Of a DNA stretch of 64,000 nucleotides, positions 1 through 10,800 are shown piece after piece. This DNA is from Aedes albopictus. Its lineage: Eukaryota > Arthropoda > Insecta > Diptera > Culicidae. The translations under genes were made by a program, and so were the position numbers. The notes under the pieces were generated by a model. The model saw nothing but the letters and a program-made list of their open reading frames with translations. It made no database searches and was not told the DNA's origin. Location of the stretch: positions 79,191,734 through 79,255,733 of the forward strand of contig NC_085136.1 in NCBI RefSeq assembly GCF_035046485.1, read 5' to 3'. Numbering within the stretch: position 1 is the stretch's first letter; each line of letters starts with the position of its first letter.

Positions 1-439
1 CTATGTAGAGGATTTCTAGCAGAAAAGAGATGGCTCAGGCATAATTGAAGTACCAACACTTCGACTCACTTCACTTTTTGCAAAATATAAATTAAAAAAA
101 TAATGAGTTAAAAAAAATAATAAAGACAAGAAATTTCCTTTAAAATCCACTGCTAGTGTTTACACACGGACAGATAGGCCTATTTCATCAGCGACTTCTT
201 CAGTGTCGAGGATTGTAATTTTGAGCGACGTCACGTTATTCTCAACTCTACGTGGCACTATTCAAATAATTAATTGTCAGTTTAAATTACCATTCAGCAT
301 TACATGCGCGTTCTAAATTCAGGGTTTTGAGTCAACAGTGGTTGAAATCTGATTATTTTTCGGTGGGGATGTCAGTCAGTGGCAAAATGCTGCGTTATAC
401 AGGGATGGATATCGGTGAGTTTGTTCCATATTACTAAAA
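1..439. other. No gene recognised
   Basis: AT-rich sequence without a convincing coding region. A short stretch near 405-425 (GGTGAGTTTGTTCC) resembles 45500-45515, so this may be part of the same transposon family as the 45.3-46.75 kb element. This is weak. Confidence 0.3.
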
Positions 440-2110
440 TAATTATTGTCTGGGATTCATTCAAGAGCTCTTACCAGGATTCATCCGGGACTAAAAGGAT
501 TCTTCCAGAGTTTCTTTCCTGGTTTGCTTTAGGAATACCTTCTGAGATTATTTTATGAGTTTCTGTATTTTTTGGTAATTACCTCTAAATTTTCTCTTTA
601 ATTCTGAGATACCTCACTGATTACTCTTTCCAAGATTACCCCAGCAATTTTCCCTGAAATTCTTCCAGAAATTCTTTCTGTGGTTTCTGCACATTTTTTT
701 TCTTTGAAACCTTTAGGATTTCTTTCTGTGATTCCTCAGCAAGATAAAAATCTGAGATTCTTTTTGATGTTGCTTCTAAAGTTCCCTCCGAGGTCCTTCC
801 AGGAGTTTTATCTGCAATTCCTAACAGGTTCCATCTCAGGAACTTCTTTCGGGATTACTTTTGAGATTCCTTCGGGGTCTTCAAGTGATTTCTCATGTCC
901 CGGAACCCTCTAGGAATTCCATTTGAAATTCTCCAAATAGCTTCAGAGGAAACCCAGAAGGAAATTGCTGGAGTATTTTCTCAAGGAAATCCTGTAGGAA
1001 CTTCATGAGGAATTCTATAAGCAAAAACTGCGGGAAGAATTACTCAAAATACTCCCTAATAAATTCTTCAAGGACTTCCATCAAAAACATCGGAAAGAAT
1101 TCCAGAATAAACTTCCAAAGGAACTCCAGAAGGGTCTGCAGAAATTCCAAACGGAACTCTTGGAGGGAACCAGAAAAGAGTTCCTGGATGAATCCTGGAA
1201 AGAGTTTCTGAAGAAATCCTGGAAGCAGTTTCAGAAGGATCTCTCCGAAATAAAGATTAAACCCAAAACGAGTTTCAAAATGAATCCCGGAAGAAGTTTC
1301 CGAAGAAGTCTACGAAGGAATTCCAGAGGCAATTCCTGACAGAAGCCTAGGAAAAGTTCCCGGGGAAATCCCTGATGAAGTTCCCAAAGGAATCCCGGAA
1401 GGAGTTTCCGAAAGAATCCTGGAAGAAGTTCTTGGTATAATTATCGTAGGAATAACGGAAGGAATTCTTGAAACAATCTCAGAAGTAGTTCCTGAAAGAA
1501 TCCCGGAAGGAGCTCTAGGAAAAATCCCGAAGCAGTTTTTGGTGAAATACTGAAAGAAGTTCTTGTAGGAAAGTTTAGGAAAGGAATCCCCGACAGAATT
1601 TTGGAAGAATTTTTTAAAGGAATCTCGAAACGAATTTCTGAAGCAATCCTTGAGAGAACTCTTGGAGGAATCCCGAAAGAAATCACAGGTAAAATTGTTA
1701 AAATTCCCACGAATAACTTCTGGTAGTAAAAAAAAATGTCTGAAGGCATTCCAAAAGTAACTTTTAGGAGAATCTAGGATGGAATTTCTGGAAGATGAAG
1801 GAATCTAGGAATTCCTGAAGTATTCTCAGAAGGTATTCCTTTAGAAATCTCTGAAACAACCTCTGGAAGAATCTGGAGAGTACTTCTTGGAGGAATCCTG
1901 GCAGAAGGTCTTGACGAAATCACAGACGGAATCTCAGAAGAAACTCCTGGAAGGTCCCCAGGTATTCACCAAGAACTCCCTGATCATCCCACATAAAACT
2001 CCTGGAGAAGTCCTGGAACAAATTTGTGGAGAAACTGCGAAGGGTTTCTTGGGGGAATCCCAGATGGAACTTCTGTGAAACCCCAGAAGGACCTCCTGGA
2101 GGGGTGCAAC
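440..2110. repeat. Degenerate 12-bp minisatellite in two opposite-orientation arms
   Basis: From about 440 to 920 the sequence reads as diverged repeats of the TTCCTCCAGGAAT type. From about 930 to 2110 it reads as the reverse complement (GGAATTCCTGGAGG type). Units are close to 12 bp. Because 12 is a multiple of 3, several frames stay open and produce low-complexity ORFs on both strands; these are not genes. The same unit recurs at 7820-15090, 27480-28790, 30285-30770 and 36595-36960. Confidence 0.8.
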
Positions 2111-2884
2111 AGTGCCGTTATCAAGTCATAAATCAGCACACATTCCTACGTTCGCGAACCCCACATATTAAATTAAATCAAACCATATGCATAAAACTAA
2201 GTAAATACTCTATAGCAAGGATGGCAGAAAATCACTTCAAGCGATAAATGATACAGGATACGAATAATCCAAGATAGCCTTGTTCTTGCAGTAGCATGAT
2301 GCCGACGCCTCACACCGTGCTCGTATCACAGAACAATTAAAGCATCTGATGCACGCTTTATCGCGTGATGACCCATTATCGGATCATGTTACAAGTCATG
2401 ATAAATTGTATTCATCACATTGTTTGCCACTTATGCACCCGTAAGCCGCATTCATGATTCGAAATGATACGTTCATAAGCATATCAGGAAGTTAAATCAC
2501 CAAGAATGCTCAAAAAGTGAATGAAATCACTAATTTATCATTTCGACTTCATGATAACGATCGCATCGCGCCCGCACATGCCGAGCGAATCATTCTTCTC
2601 GGACCGAAGTTCGTTATGATGCTTGACGACAAAATGTTATCGTTGTTGCTATGATCGTGCGATGCCGTTCGACCGCGACACATTCGAAATCTGATCATGA
2701 TCACTAGATTTCCATCCTTGCTCTATAGGCCTATAGGCCTATAGAGCCTCGAAGTTAATCTCAGTGAATCTTCACAGAGATCTGAGTAAAGAGTACTTAC
2801 TCAGTTTTATTCATATTGGTTCTTTGTGCCATTTCGATGATACCGGTCAATCACTGGGTAGCAACTACGAACTAGAGTCTTTGA
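2111..2884. other. Intergenic; ends in a transposon terminus and a 26-bp palindrome
   Basis: No gene seen. Positions 2721-2746 are a perfect palindrome built from TATAGGCC units. Positions 2760-2823 match the right terminus of the 45320-46754 DNA transposon (AGTAAAGAGTACTTACTC then TTTATTCATATT), so a fragment of that family ends here. Confidence 0.5.
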
Positions 2885-3340
2885 TTGATGATGCTGCAAC
2901 AACGCGCTACAGGCGTTCCATGGGGTTATAGGGAGTTTCAGATGTTTCCATCAGTGTTCCAGGGAATCTCAGGGTGTTTCATTGACGTTTCAAAGATTTT
3001 CAGGAGGTTTCAAAGGCATACTAGGAGTGTTCCGGAGAGTTCCAGAAGCGTTCCAGGTGTTATCAAGGGATTTTAAAAGCGTTTCATGGGTGTTCCAGGG
3101 GGTCTCAGGGGACTTCGTGGGCGATCAATGGAATTCTTGAGAGTTTTAAGGGCGTTCCAGGGGTGTTCTAGAGGATTTCATGGGCATTGCATGGCGTTTT
3201 GGGAAGGCCTTCTTCTAGGGGTGTTCCAGGTAGTTTCAGGGGATTTCAGGACTTTTAAGAAACTTTCAGTGGGCCACAGGGGCGTTATAGGGGGTGTTGA
3301 ATATCAAATAGTTCAAAATGACTCCATTCTACAGTAGCAT
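2885..3340 (+). repeat. Second minisatellite family (about 10-11 bp, GTTTCAGGGG type), left block
   Basis: Diverged tandem units of the GTTTCAGGGG / GTTCCAGGGG type with variable spacing of about 10-11 bp. The short ORFs here are repeat artefacts. The array is split by a SINE and flanking sequence and resumes at about 4080. Confidence 0.7.
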
Positions 3341-3366
3341 AATAAAAATATTGTATTGTTCGTCAC

Positions 3367-3621
3367 TTCTTCTTCTACTTCTGGATGACTATACGTTCCC
3401 ACTGAAACTTGGCCTGCCTCTCTCCAACTTAGTGTTCTTTGAGCACTTCCACAGTTATTAATTGGAGGGCTTTCTTTGCCAGCCATTGCGTGCAATTGCA
3501 TCTTGTGAGGCAAGCACAAGGGCCCAGGGAGTCGGGAAAATCTTCCCGACCGGAACGGGAATCGAATCCGCAGTCCCCGGATTGGCGATCCATAGCCTTA
3601 ACCACTAGGCTAACTGGAGAC
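3367..3621 (-). mobile_element. tRNA-derived SINE with 12-bp target-site duplication
   Basis: Read on the minus strand, the head has an A box (TAGCCTAGTGG) and a B box (GGATTCGATTCCC) at tRNA-like spacing, then a body ending in an AGAAGTAGAAGAAGAAG tail. It is flanked by ATTGTTCGTCAC (3355-3366) and ATTGTTCATCAC (3622-3633), a 12-bp duplication with one mismatch. This gives exact ends. Confidence 0.85.
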
Positions 3622-3633
3622 ATTGTTCATCAC

Positions 3634-4079
3634 CTAACGGTAAAATCATGTAGCCTTTGAAATTAGAAAGCCACTTTGGCTTTGAGAAACTATACTCTAT
3701 TGTAAAATACGTTATATATTCAGAGATGAACCAGCCTAGGGCTGAAAATCTCTTTAATAAAGACAAAAAAAAACCTTATATACAACTCTATGTACTAGCC
3801 TAACACTAACTTAAGCCTAATCACTAACACTAGAGTTTGCTACCCTATAAAACCGGACCCCCATTTCATGAATACAGTTAGACTTCTTCAACCTGTAACC
3901 CAGTGAACATCGTGCACGTCGTATTTCTAAACAAGTGATCCGAAAACCCAGTTCAAACCCGCGTGTGTTGGTCTCCCAGTGTCTGCCGCTGCCGTTTTCC
4001 ATCCACTAAAAATCGAAGGTCAGTCCGCGAGTCTCCAGTCAGTGAGTTCGGGATCTAAAAAAATACTGTACCAGGTAAC
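3634..4079. other. Intergenic, with a retroposon 3' tail at about 3735-3775
   Basis: No gene seen. Positions 3735-3775 (GGGCTGAAAATCTC, then TTAATAAAGACA and an A tract) match the reverse complement of the 44-bp insertion at 20399-20442. This marks the 3' end of a retroposon on the plus strand. Its 5' limit is not visible. Confidence 0.45.
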
Positions 4080-4685
4080 AGGAGGTTTCATGTACGTACC
4101 AGGGGGTCTCGCAGGATTTCAAGGGGTTTCAATGGCGTTTCAGGGGTTTCAGGATCGTTCCTGGGGTGTTTCAAGGGGTTTCAGGAACGTTCCAGAGATT
4201 TTCAAACAGTTTCATGATGCTTAGGGAGGTTTCAAGGGGTCTTAGGGGAGTTTCATGGGATTTTACGGGGCTTCAGCGGGTTGTTCCAAGGAGTTAAGAG
4301 CGCTCTAGAGAATTTTATGGTGTTTCAGGGGGTCTCTTGGGTGTTCCGGGAGTGTTTCAAGGGATTTCAGGGGGATTCAGAGGCGTTCCACGGGATTTCA
4401 GATCGTTCCAGAGATGTCTCAAGGGGTTTCAGGAGCGTTACATGCGACTTCAAGCGGTTTCAGAAACATTTCAGGAGTTATTTCCCTAATACTATCTGAA
4501 ACCCTTAAACGCCATGAAACTTCTCTAAAAATCCCCTGAAGCTTCTTTGAAAGTCCACTAAAACCTCCGGAGTCCCCCTGGAAACCAACCAACCCCATCC
4601 CCTCCCAGAAAACACCTTGAAAAATCCTAAAGTTAGGCTACGTTTTGAAACTCCTCTGAAACATCGCTAAACCCCTTTGAAGCCA
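4080..4685. repeat. Second minisatellite family, right block, with an orientation switch near 4495
   Basis: From 4080 to about 4490 the GTTTCAGGGG-type units run forward. From about 4497 to 4685 they run as the reverse complement (CCCCTGAAAC type). This mirrors the head-to-head arrangement of the 12-bp family. Confidence 0.7.
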
Positions 4686-5389
4686 CAAGTCTTTCGATAC
4701 AAATGTTCTATTTTCTTCAAGAAAATGGAATAGAAAGGAATTCAAATTCAATGGAAAGTTTAAAAAGTGGCTGGATCTACACGTCCACTGGACATTTTTC
4801 TATTGTCGTAGAATCATGCACGGAAAACAAATGCAAACGAAATTTTCTGTACTAGTTGCCAGTTCAAGCAACTAAAATATTCATCTTTGCAGACAAGTTG
4901 TACGTCGGTTTACAAGTATTTTTTTTAGTCTACCAAAAACAGAGATGTTATTTAGAGTACAATAATAGTATAAAACGAGCTCACCTCTTCACAGCATAGC
5001 AATGGCATCAAGCAAGTCTGTCGAGCCGAGTCAAGTCGCACAAATTCGTCACTCCTAGACCGCTGTTATGAGGGTTGCCTCCTTTCCGTCCGTTACCAAA
5101 GCACAGAGATCTGGGCCTAATCACTGATTCTAAGACCAGATTGAAGCAATCCTTCAACGGTCATATGCTGTCTTGGCCACGTCCTTGCGACAGCTGAGGT
5201 ATTGGAAAAGAAGATTAGTTTTGGACACCTCAGAAAGCTATGTAGAGACCTCTACGTTCTCTCAGGTCTAGGTGCAACGGGAATTTGGGTGTTATTAGTG
5301 GAGGGGTCAAGTCCATAGGAAACGTTTGGAAACCAAAACGATATGCAGGAACAAACTCAAAAACTTCTACGAATTCTAGACAAGCATAC
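4686..5389. other. Intergenic, possibly a decayed LINE reverse-transcriptase remnant
   Basis: No intact gene. Around 5105-5160 a short stretch (DLGLITDSKTRLKQ) resembles the conserved region after the catalytic domain of insect LINE reverse transcriptases. Frame breaks surround it. This is suggestive only. Confidence 0.25.
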
Positions 5390-5500
5390 GAGATGCATTT
5401 TTGAATTACGAAAAGTCCCTGAACCACCCGGGAATGGAACCCGTCACCCTCAGCATGGTCTTGCTGAATATCCAAGCATTTACCTCTGCAGCTATCTGGG
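5390..5500 (-). mobile_element. tRNA-like SINE head
   Basis: On the minus strand an A-box-like TAGCTGCAGAGG (about 5480-5495) precedes a B box GGTTCCATTCC (about 5431-5441) at tRNA-like spacing. This indicates a tRNA-derived retroposon. The 3' end was not identified and no target-site duplication was seen. Confidence 0.45.
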
Positions 5501-6664
5501 TCTTAAAATTTATCACATTTACCAGAAAATCGGACAAAAATCCCACTGTGCAACAGACGTTGACGAGCGAAGTGAACCGTACCAGGGACTGGTGCTGTAA
5601 CCAGTTTGTATCGTACAACATGCAGGCAACCAAGCAGTTCAGGATGATCGAGTTTCGTTGTTTCGTATTCGGTCAGCGACACACAGAAGCACCGGCGTTC
5701 GTCCGAAACGGAAAGAGATACATAGTAGGGACAGCGTCACATGCATCTGCCAAAACAGCACGCGGCGCAAACCCATGTCTAAGGTTCTAGCAATAACAAT
5801 AACGCTGAACACCAGCACAAACGTATGACTTTTCAGAGGTGTAGTAAAATTATCATATGATAGCGTGCATTCTGTGCAGGGAAGAAAAATCCCAGTATTT
5901 CTGCACACAATCATAAAATTATGCTTATGGGAGCGCACGTTCCGTTCTCTTTTATGACTCTAGAGTGGCGTTGTTGTTGCTCCCCACTTCCACTGTCAAA
6001 ATCTGAGAGTTCGTAAACAGTTCCGAGAGGAAACAACCACAGAATCTAAACAAAATGATCATGGTTTGCATATTTCAATTTACGATGTTAAATACCGGAA
6101 ATGGATGCAATTTTCAAGAAGCATTGAGGATGTTCATGACATATCAGAAGTTCCATGAAAATGCAACAATTTTGTACTGACTATGTCGTGAACTTACAAA
6201 ATATCAAGAGTTGCCAAGCAACGAACAAAATCTGAAGAATGCTGTGTGACACTGTCATTAGAAGGATGTTGATTGTTGATTAATTTAACATGTGAAGAAG
6301 ATACAGTAAATATTCTATAAGACCCTCTTCACTGGCAATTACTATATCCTTCTTTGCATGAGCATTGCATTACAATAACAACCATGCATACCTTCAAAAC
6401 TTGTAATTGAACTCTTCAATCTTGAATAGCATAAAAGAACAGATGGAAAGAACAAGGTTTGCTATAAAACCGACTCACCAAACTGTACCCACAAGCAAGA
6501 GCGAATGAATAGAGCGCAACAACATCGTTGGCCACGCCCTTTCCACCACCGCTTGCTATAATCGCGTCGACCAATCGCAACCGAGCGCTCTCGCTCTTTC
6601 TCGCCATTCTCGACCTGCGTGAGTGTCACAGTATGCAACTGTATCAACCAGATTCGGAATAAAA
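5501..6664. other. Intergenic; upstream region of the candidate gene at 6665
   Basis: No gene or repeat recognised with confidence. The last ~100 bases are less AT-rich and contain CCAAT (6572-6576), compatible with a promoter/5' UTR for the ORF beginning at 6665. No TATA box is obvious. Confidence 0.3.
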
Positions 6665-7066
6665 ATGGCGACCGGTGTGGTTCGGTTTTCCAAAAACAAG
6701 AGGGTGAATCCAGAGAACTCTCTGTCTCTTCCGAATGCATCCCAATCCGAAACAGTACGGCAACCCACCAAAGCACCCTTATTGCAACAATCGCCAGGTG
6801 AGTCAGGTTTCGGGCATGGAACGGTGTTAACGGTGACATATTGAATCGATTAAGAAGGGAAGATTCAATGTCAATAGTTTGTTGATTCTTTTTTTTTTTC
6901 GCTAACTGGGATGTAACAATGTTCTTTTCTTTTAGCGGCTGTCATGGGAAGGCAAAATAAGTCAGGTAGTGAACTGGAGGAAAGGTACCCGAACAATATG
7001 GCGGTGCGCTGGACAAACATCGTTAGCGAAAGCCAAAGTATGATGCGGATGGAATTAGGTGCATAA
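6665..7066 (+). CDS. Candidate two-exon gene, 87-residue protein of unknown function
   Basis: Exon 1 is 6665-6797, from an ATG in a good context (AAAATGG), and ends at CAG/GTGAGT. Exon 2 begins at 6936 after a pyrimidine-rich TTCTTTTCTTTTAG. Joining them keeps the frame (phase 1) and reaches TAA at 7064-7066, for 264 coding nt and 87 residues. The protein is hydrophilic, basic and Ser/Asn-rich, with no signal peptide or membrane segment. The C-terminal half contains ERYPNNMAVRWTN. I do not recognise the family. The frame-compatible splice sites and the absence of repeats across both exons favour a real gene. The C-terminus could instead splice onward at a weak GT near 7059. A hAT MITE lies 300 bp downstream. 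Confidence 0.45.
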
Positions 7067-7367
7067 ATTGAATGGAAGAATGTGTTTGTTTGGCGGTATT
7101 ATTATGCAAAACAGGATTTATTTAGGGTGCTAGAAAATTGAAATTGAAAGTTGAGTCATAAAATGTTATACGAGAGCTGAGGTTGGGTAAATCTTTTATT
7201 AGTGAATTACTCAGGCTTTAAAATATGCAAACGTAGTCCAAAACATAGATAATTTGAAAAGAGAAATTTGAAAATTTTGTTTGCTTTCATTTGATTTCAG
7301 GACTTATGAACAAACCGATAAGCAATTTTATAAAGAAAAACTTGAAGGTTCTTAATTTTTGCTAAAG

Positions 7368-7592
7368 CATGGTTTCCCAAACTGTGGGTCGCGACCCCCC
7401 AGGGGGGTCGCCAGTCTTCATCCAGGGGGTCGCGAGAAAAGATATTATAGTACTATAATATCTTTTGTCGCGAGGGACAATAAAATATTTTACTGTAACA
7501 GACAACAAATGAGGGAATTTCTATGGGGGGTCGCGAAAACTACGTCTGGTGGCAAAAGGGGGTCACGCGACCTGAAAGTTTGGGAACCTATG
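7368..7592. mobile_element. hAT-type MITE, 8-bp TSD
   Basis: Terminal inverted repeats of about 28 bp with the GGTTTCCCAAACT ... GGGTCGCG signature seen in hAT elements. It is flanked by a perfect 8-bp duplication TGCTAAAG (7360-7367 and 7593-7600). At 225 bp it has no transposase ORF, so it is non-autonomous. Confidence 0.88.
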
Positions 7593-7819
7593 TGCTAAAG
7601 TAATGATAATAGAAAATAAAACATTTTTAAACATTGTAGGAGTTCTTATAAAAACTATTTTAACTACCAACTATTATGATGATTTTTTGTCTATGCTTAT
7701 TAGCAATCTTGAAATATCCTGGATCTCAATTCCTCGAAAAATAAACCTTCAGTTGTATTATTCTGAGTACAACCTTGCCTTCTCATCTCAGAACATAATC
7801 TTATAGAAATGTCAAACGT

Positions 7820-10800
7820 ATTCCCGGAAGAATCGTTGGAAGTATTTTTCAAGGTATTCTCGTAAAAGCCTTGAAACTATCACTAGAGGAAACCCTCGAG
7901 GTGTCCCTGTAAGAATTTTTGAAGGGAATCTCTGACGAAATTCTTGAATAATTTCTTGGAGGTATTTCCAGAAAACTCTCAAAGGATGGAGTTCTTGGAA
8001 AAAAACCTGGAATTCACCTGAAGAAATTTCTGAACGAATAGCTGTAATGTATTCAAAAATAAATGTCTGGAGGAATTTAAGAAGATATTCCTAGAGGAAT
8101 CCGTGGTGCATTTTCTAGAGAAATTCCGGGAGTAAACCCTGGGAGAATTCCGAAAGAGTCTTTTCTGGGTGAATTCCTGAAAGATTTCGTGAAGAAATGT
8201 CTGAAAGCGCTTCTAACATGTAAGTAGGGTAGTGGACGTATTTTGACCCAGCGTATGTATTTTGGCCCACCCTGGGGTTTTTTTTATCGCATTTATCATG
8301 TAATATCTACCAAATCTTGGCAAATGATTATTTATAATTAAATTAATTAATTATCGATTTTTGCGGCTTAACCAGCCGAATGGAAGTTTTACTTTATTCC
8401 AAAAGCTAGACTTTACATATACTGGCGTGAGTGAATGATTGTGAGTGAATGATTATTTATTATTATTTATATTTATTTGAAATAAGGCCGAAACAAATAT
8501 TATTTTTCTTTTAGTCCGAGACCTCTCTTCGGGTACGAGGGGGGGGACAAAAATAAATAAGGAACAAACGAAAAAAAAAAACTATTGAAAAATTACAAAT
8601 TTTACCAACTATTGAAAAAATATTTTTCAACTATTGAAAAATAGTTGCTTGTAAAAAAAATTTTTATTGAAAATGGAGTCATGGGACGCCATGTTTTTTT
8701 TTCGCCCCTTCAATATTTTGGGATTTTTGAAGGGGGGGGGGGTGACATAAAACAAATTAAATATTTGCATCGGCCTAATCATTTGCCAAGATTTTGTAGA
8801 GACTATATGATAAATGTAATAAAAAATCCCAGGGTGGGCCAAAATACATGCCCGGGCCAAAATACGTCCACTACCCTACTAATATCCCACTAAAATTATC
8901 TTAAAGAATGCCAATACAAATCACTGGAAGAATTCCTCTACTAGAAATCCTTCAAGTGATTCAAAAAAAAATCAGGTAATCCTGGAAAAAATCATGGGTG
9001 AATCCTTTAAAAATAGGATGGACGGAATTCTGAAATTTCAGACACAACCCCTGAATAAATTATTGTTTTTTTTTTGCAGTAGGAATTCCTGCAAGTATTT
9101 ATGTCTGGAGTAAACCTTGTTGGAAATTTCTGAAAGTATACATGGAGGAATCTCTGCATTAATTCCTGGATGCATCCTTAGAGCAATTATGGGCGCAATC
9201 CCTGGAGAAATTTCAGAAGAAATTGCTTCAGGAATCCCTGAAAGAGCTCCTAGACAAATTTCTGGACGAATCGTTGGAGGAGTTTCTGGACGAATTCCTG
9301 GAGCAATTACTAGAGGAATTCTTGGAGAAATTCCTGGAGAAATCCCTGAAGCAACTCCTAGAGGTATCACTGGAGGAAATTCTGGAAGTATATCTGGGGG
9401 AATTTCTGAAGCAACAATTTGAGGATATCCTGGAGACATCCTTGGAGAAATTCCTGGAGCAACTCCTGGATAAATTCCTGGTGGAATCTCTAGAGAAATT
9501 CTGGGAGGGACCTTTAGTAGCATTCCCGGAGCAATCCCTAGATGAATTCCTAGAGAAATCTCTGGATAAATTCGTGGAGGAATTCCGAAAGGAATTTCTG
9601 TAGGAGCAAACCCTGGGAGAAATCCTGAAGGAATCCCTGGATGAATTTCTGGAGGATTTCCTAGAGGAAATCTGGGAGGAATCCCCTGAGAAATTTATGA
9701 AGAAACCTCTTCAGGAATGTTTGGAGGAATTCTTAGATAAATTTCTGGAGAAATTCTTGGAGAAACCTATGGAGGAATTCCTGAAGAAATCTTTGAAGAA
9801 ATTTCTGGCGGAATCTCAAGAGGAATGCGGAAGAACTTTTGGACAAATTAATGGAAGAATCCCAGAAGGATTTTTTGGAGAAACCCCTAGAGGAATTCTT
9901 GGAGAAATTCCGTGGAACTATCTCCGAATGAATTCCTGGAGGAATCGCTGGAGGAAATCCTAGAGGAACTTCTGGACAAAATCTTGGTGGAATCCTGGAG
10001 GAACTTCTCTAGGAAAGTATACCTGGAGAAATCGCTAGAGGAAGTCTTGGAGATCTTCCTGGAGGAATTTTTGAAGGAATAATTTGAGGATTTCCTGGAG
10101 GCATCCTCGGAGAAGTTCTTTGTCGTCTTGGTCGTATAGAGCAGTCCCTGGATAAATTTCTAGATGAATTCCTGGTGAAATCTCTAGAGGAATTCTGGGA
10201 GGGACCTCTGGTAGAATTCCCGGAGCAATTCCTAGATGAATTCCTAGAGTAACCTCTGGAGGAATTCCTGGATAAATTCGTGGAGGGATTCCTAAAGGAA
10301 GGAGAAATTCTTGGAGGAATCCCTGAAGAAATTTCTGGATGAATGCATGGAGCAAACCCTGAAAGAAATCCAGAAGGAATCCCTTAATGAATTCCTGGAG
10401 GATTCCCTAGAGGAAATCTGGGAGGAATCCCTGGAAAAAAAAAATCTGTAAAATCTGTAGAAACCTCTTGAGGAATGTCTGGAGGAATCCTTAGAGAAAT
10501 TTCTGTAGGAATCTCAGGAGAAATGCCTGGAGGAATTTCTGGACAAATTCCTGGCGGAATCCCAAAATGAATTCCTGGAGAAATCCCTGAAGCAACTCCT
10601 AGAGGAATCGCTGGAGGAAATCCTACAGGAGCTTCTGGACAAATTCTTGGTGGAATCCCTGGAGAAATTCCTGGAGGAACTTCTCTAGGAAAGTATACCT
10701 GGAGGAATTTCTGGAGGAAATCTTGGAGAATTTCCTGGAGGAATTTCTAAACAAATAATTGGAGGATTTCCTGGAGGCATCCTCGGAGAAATTCTTGGGC

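Noticed and set aside
5401..5790. 129-codon ORF
   Set aside because: It overlaps a tRNA-like SINE head on the other strand and shows no domain; treated as chance.
9223..9603. 126-codon ORF rich in FLEE repeats, resembling a coiled-coil protein
   Set aside because: The 12-bp repeat period keeps frames open; opposite-strand and neighbouring frames are equally open, with no start context or conserved domain.
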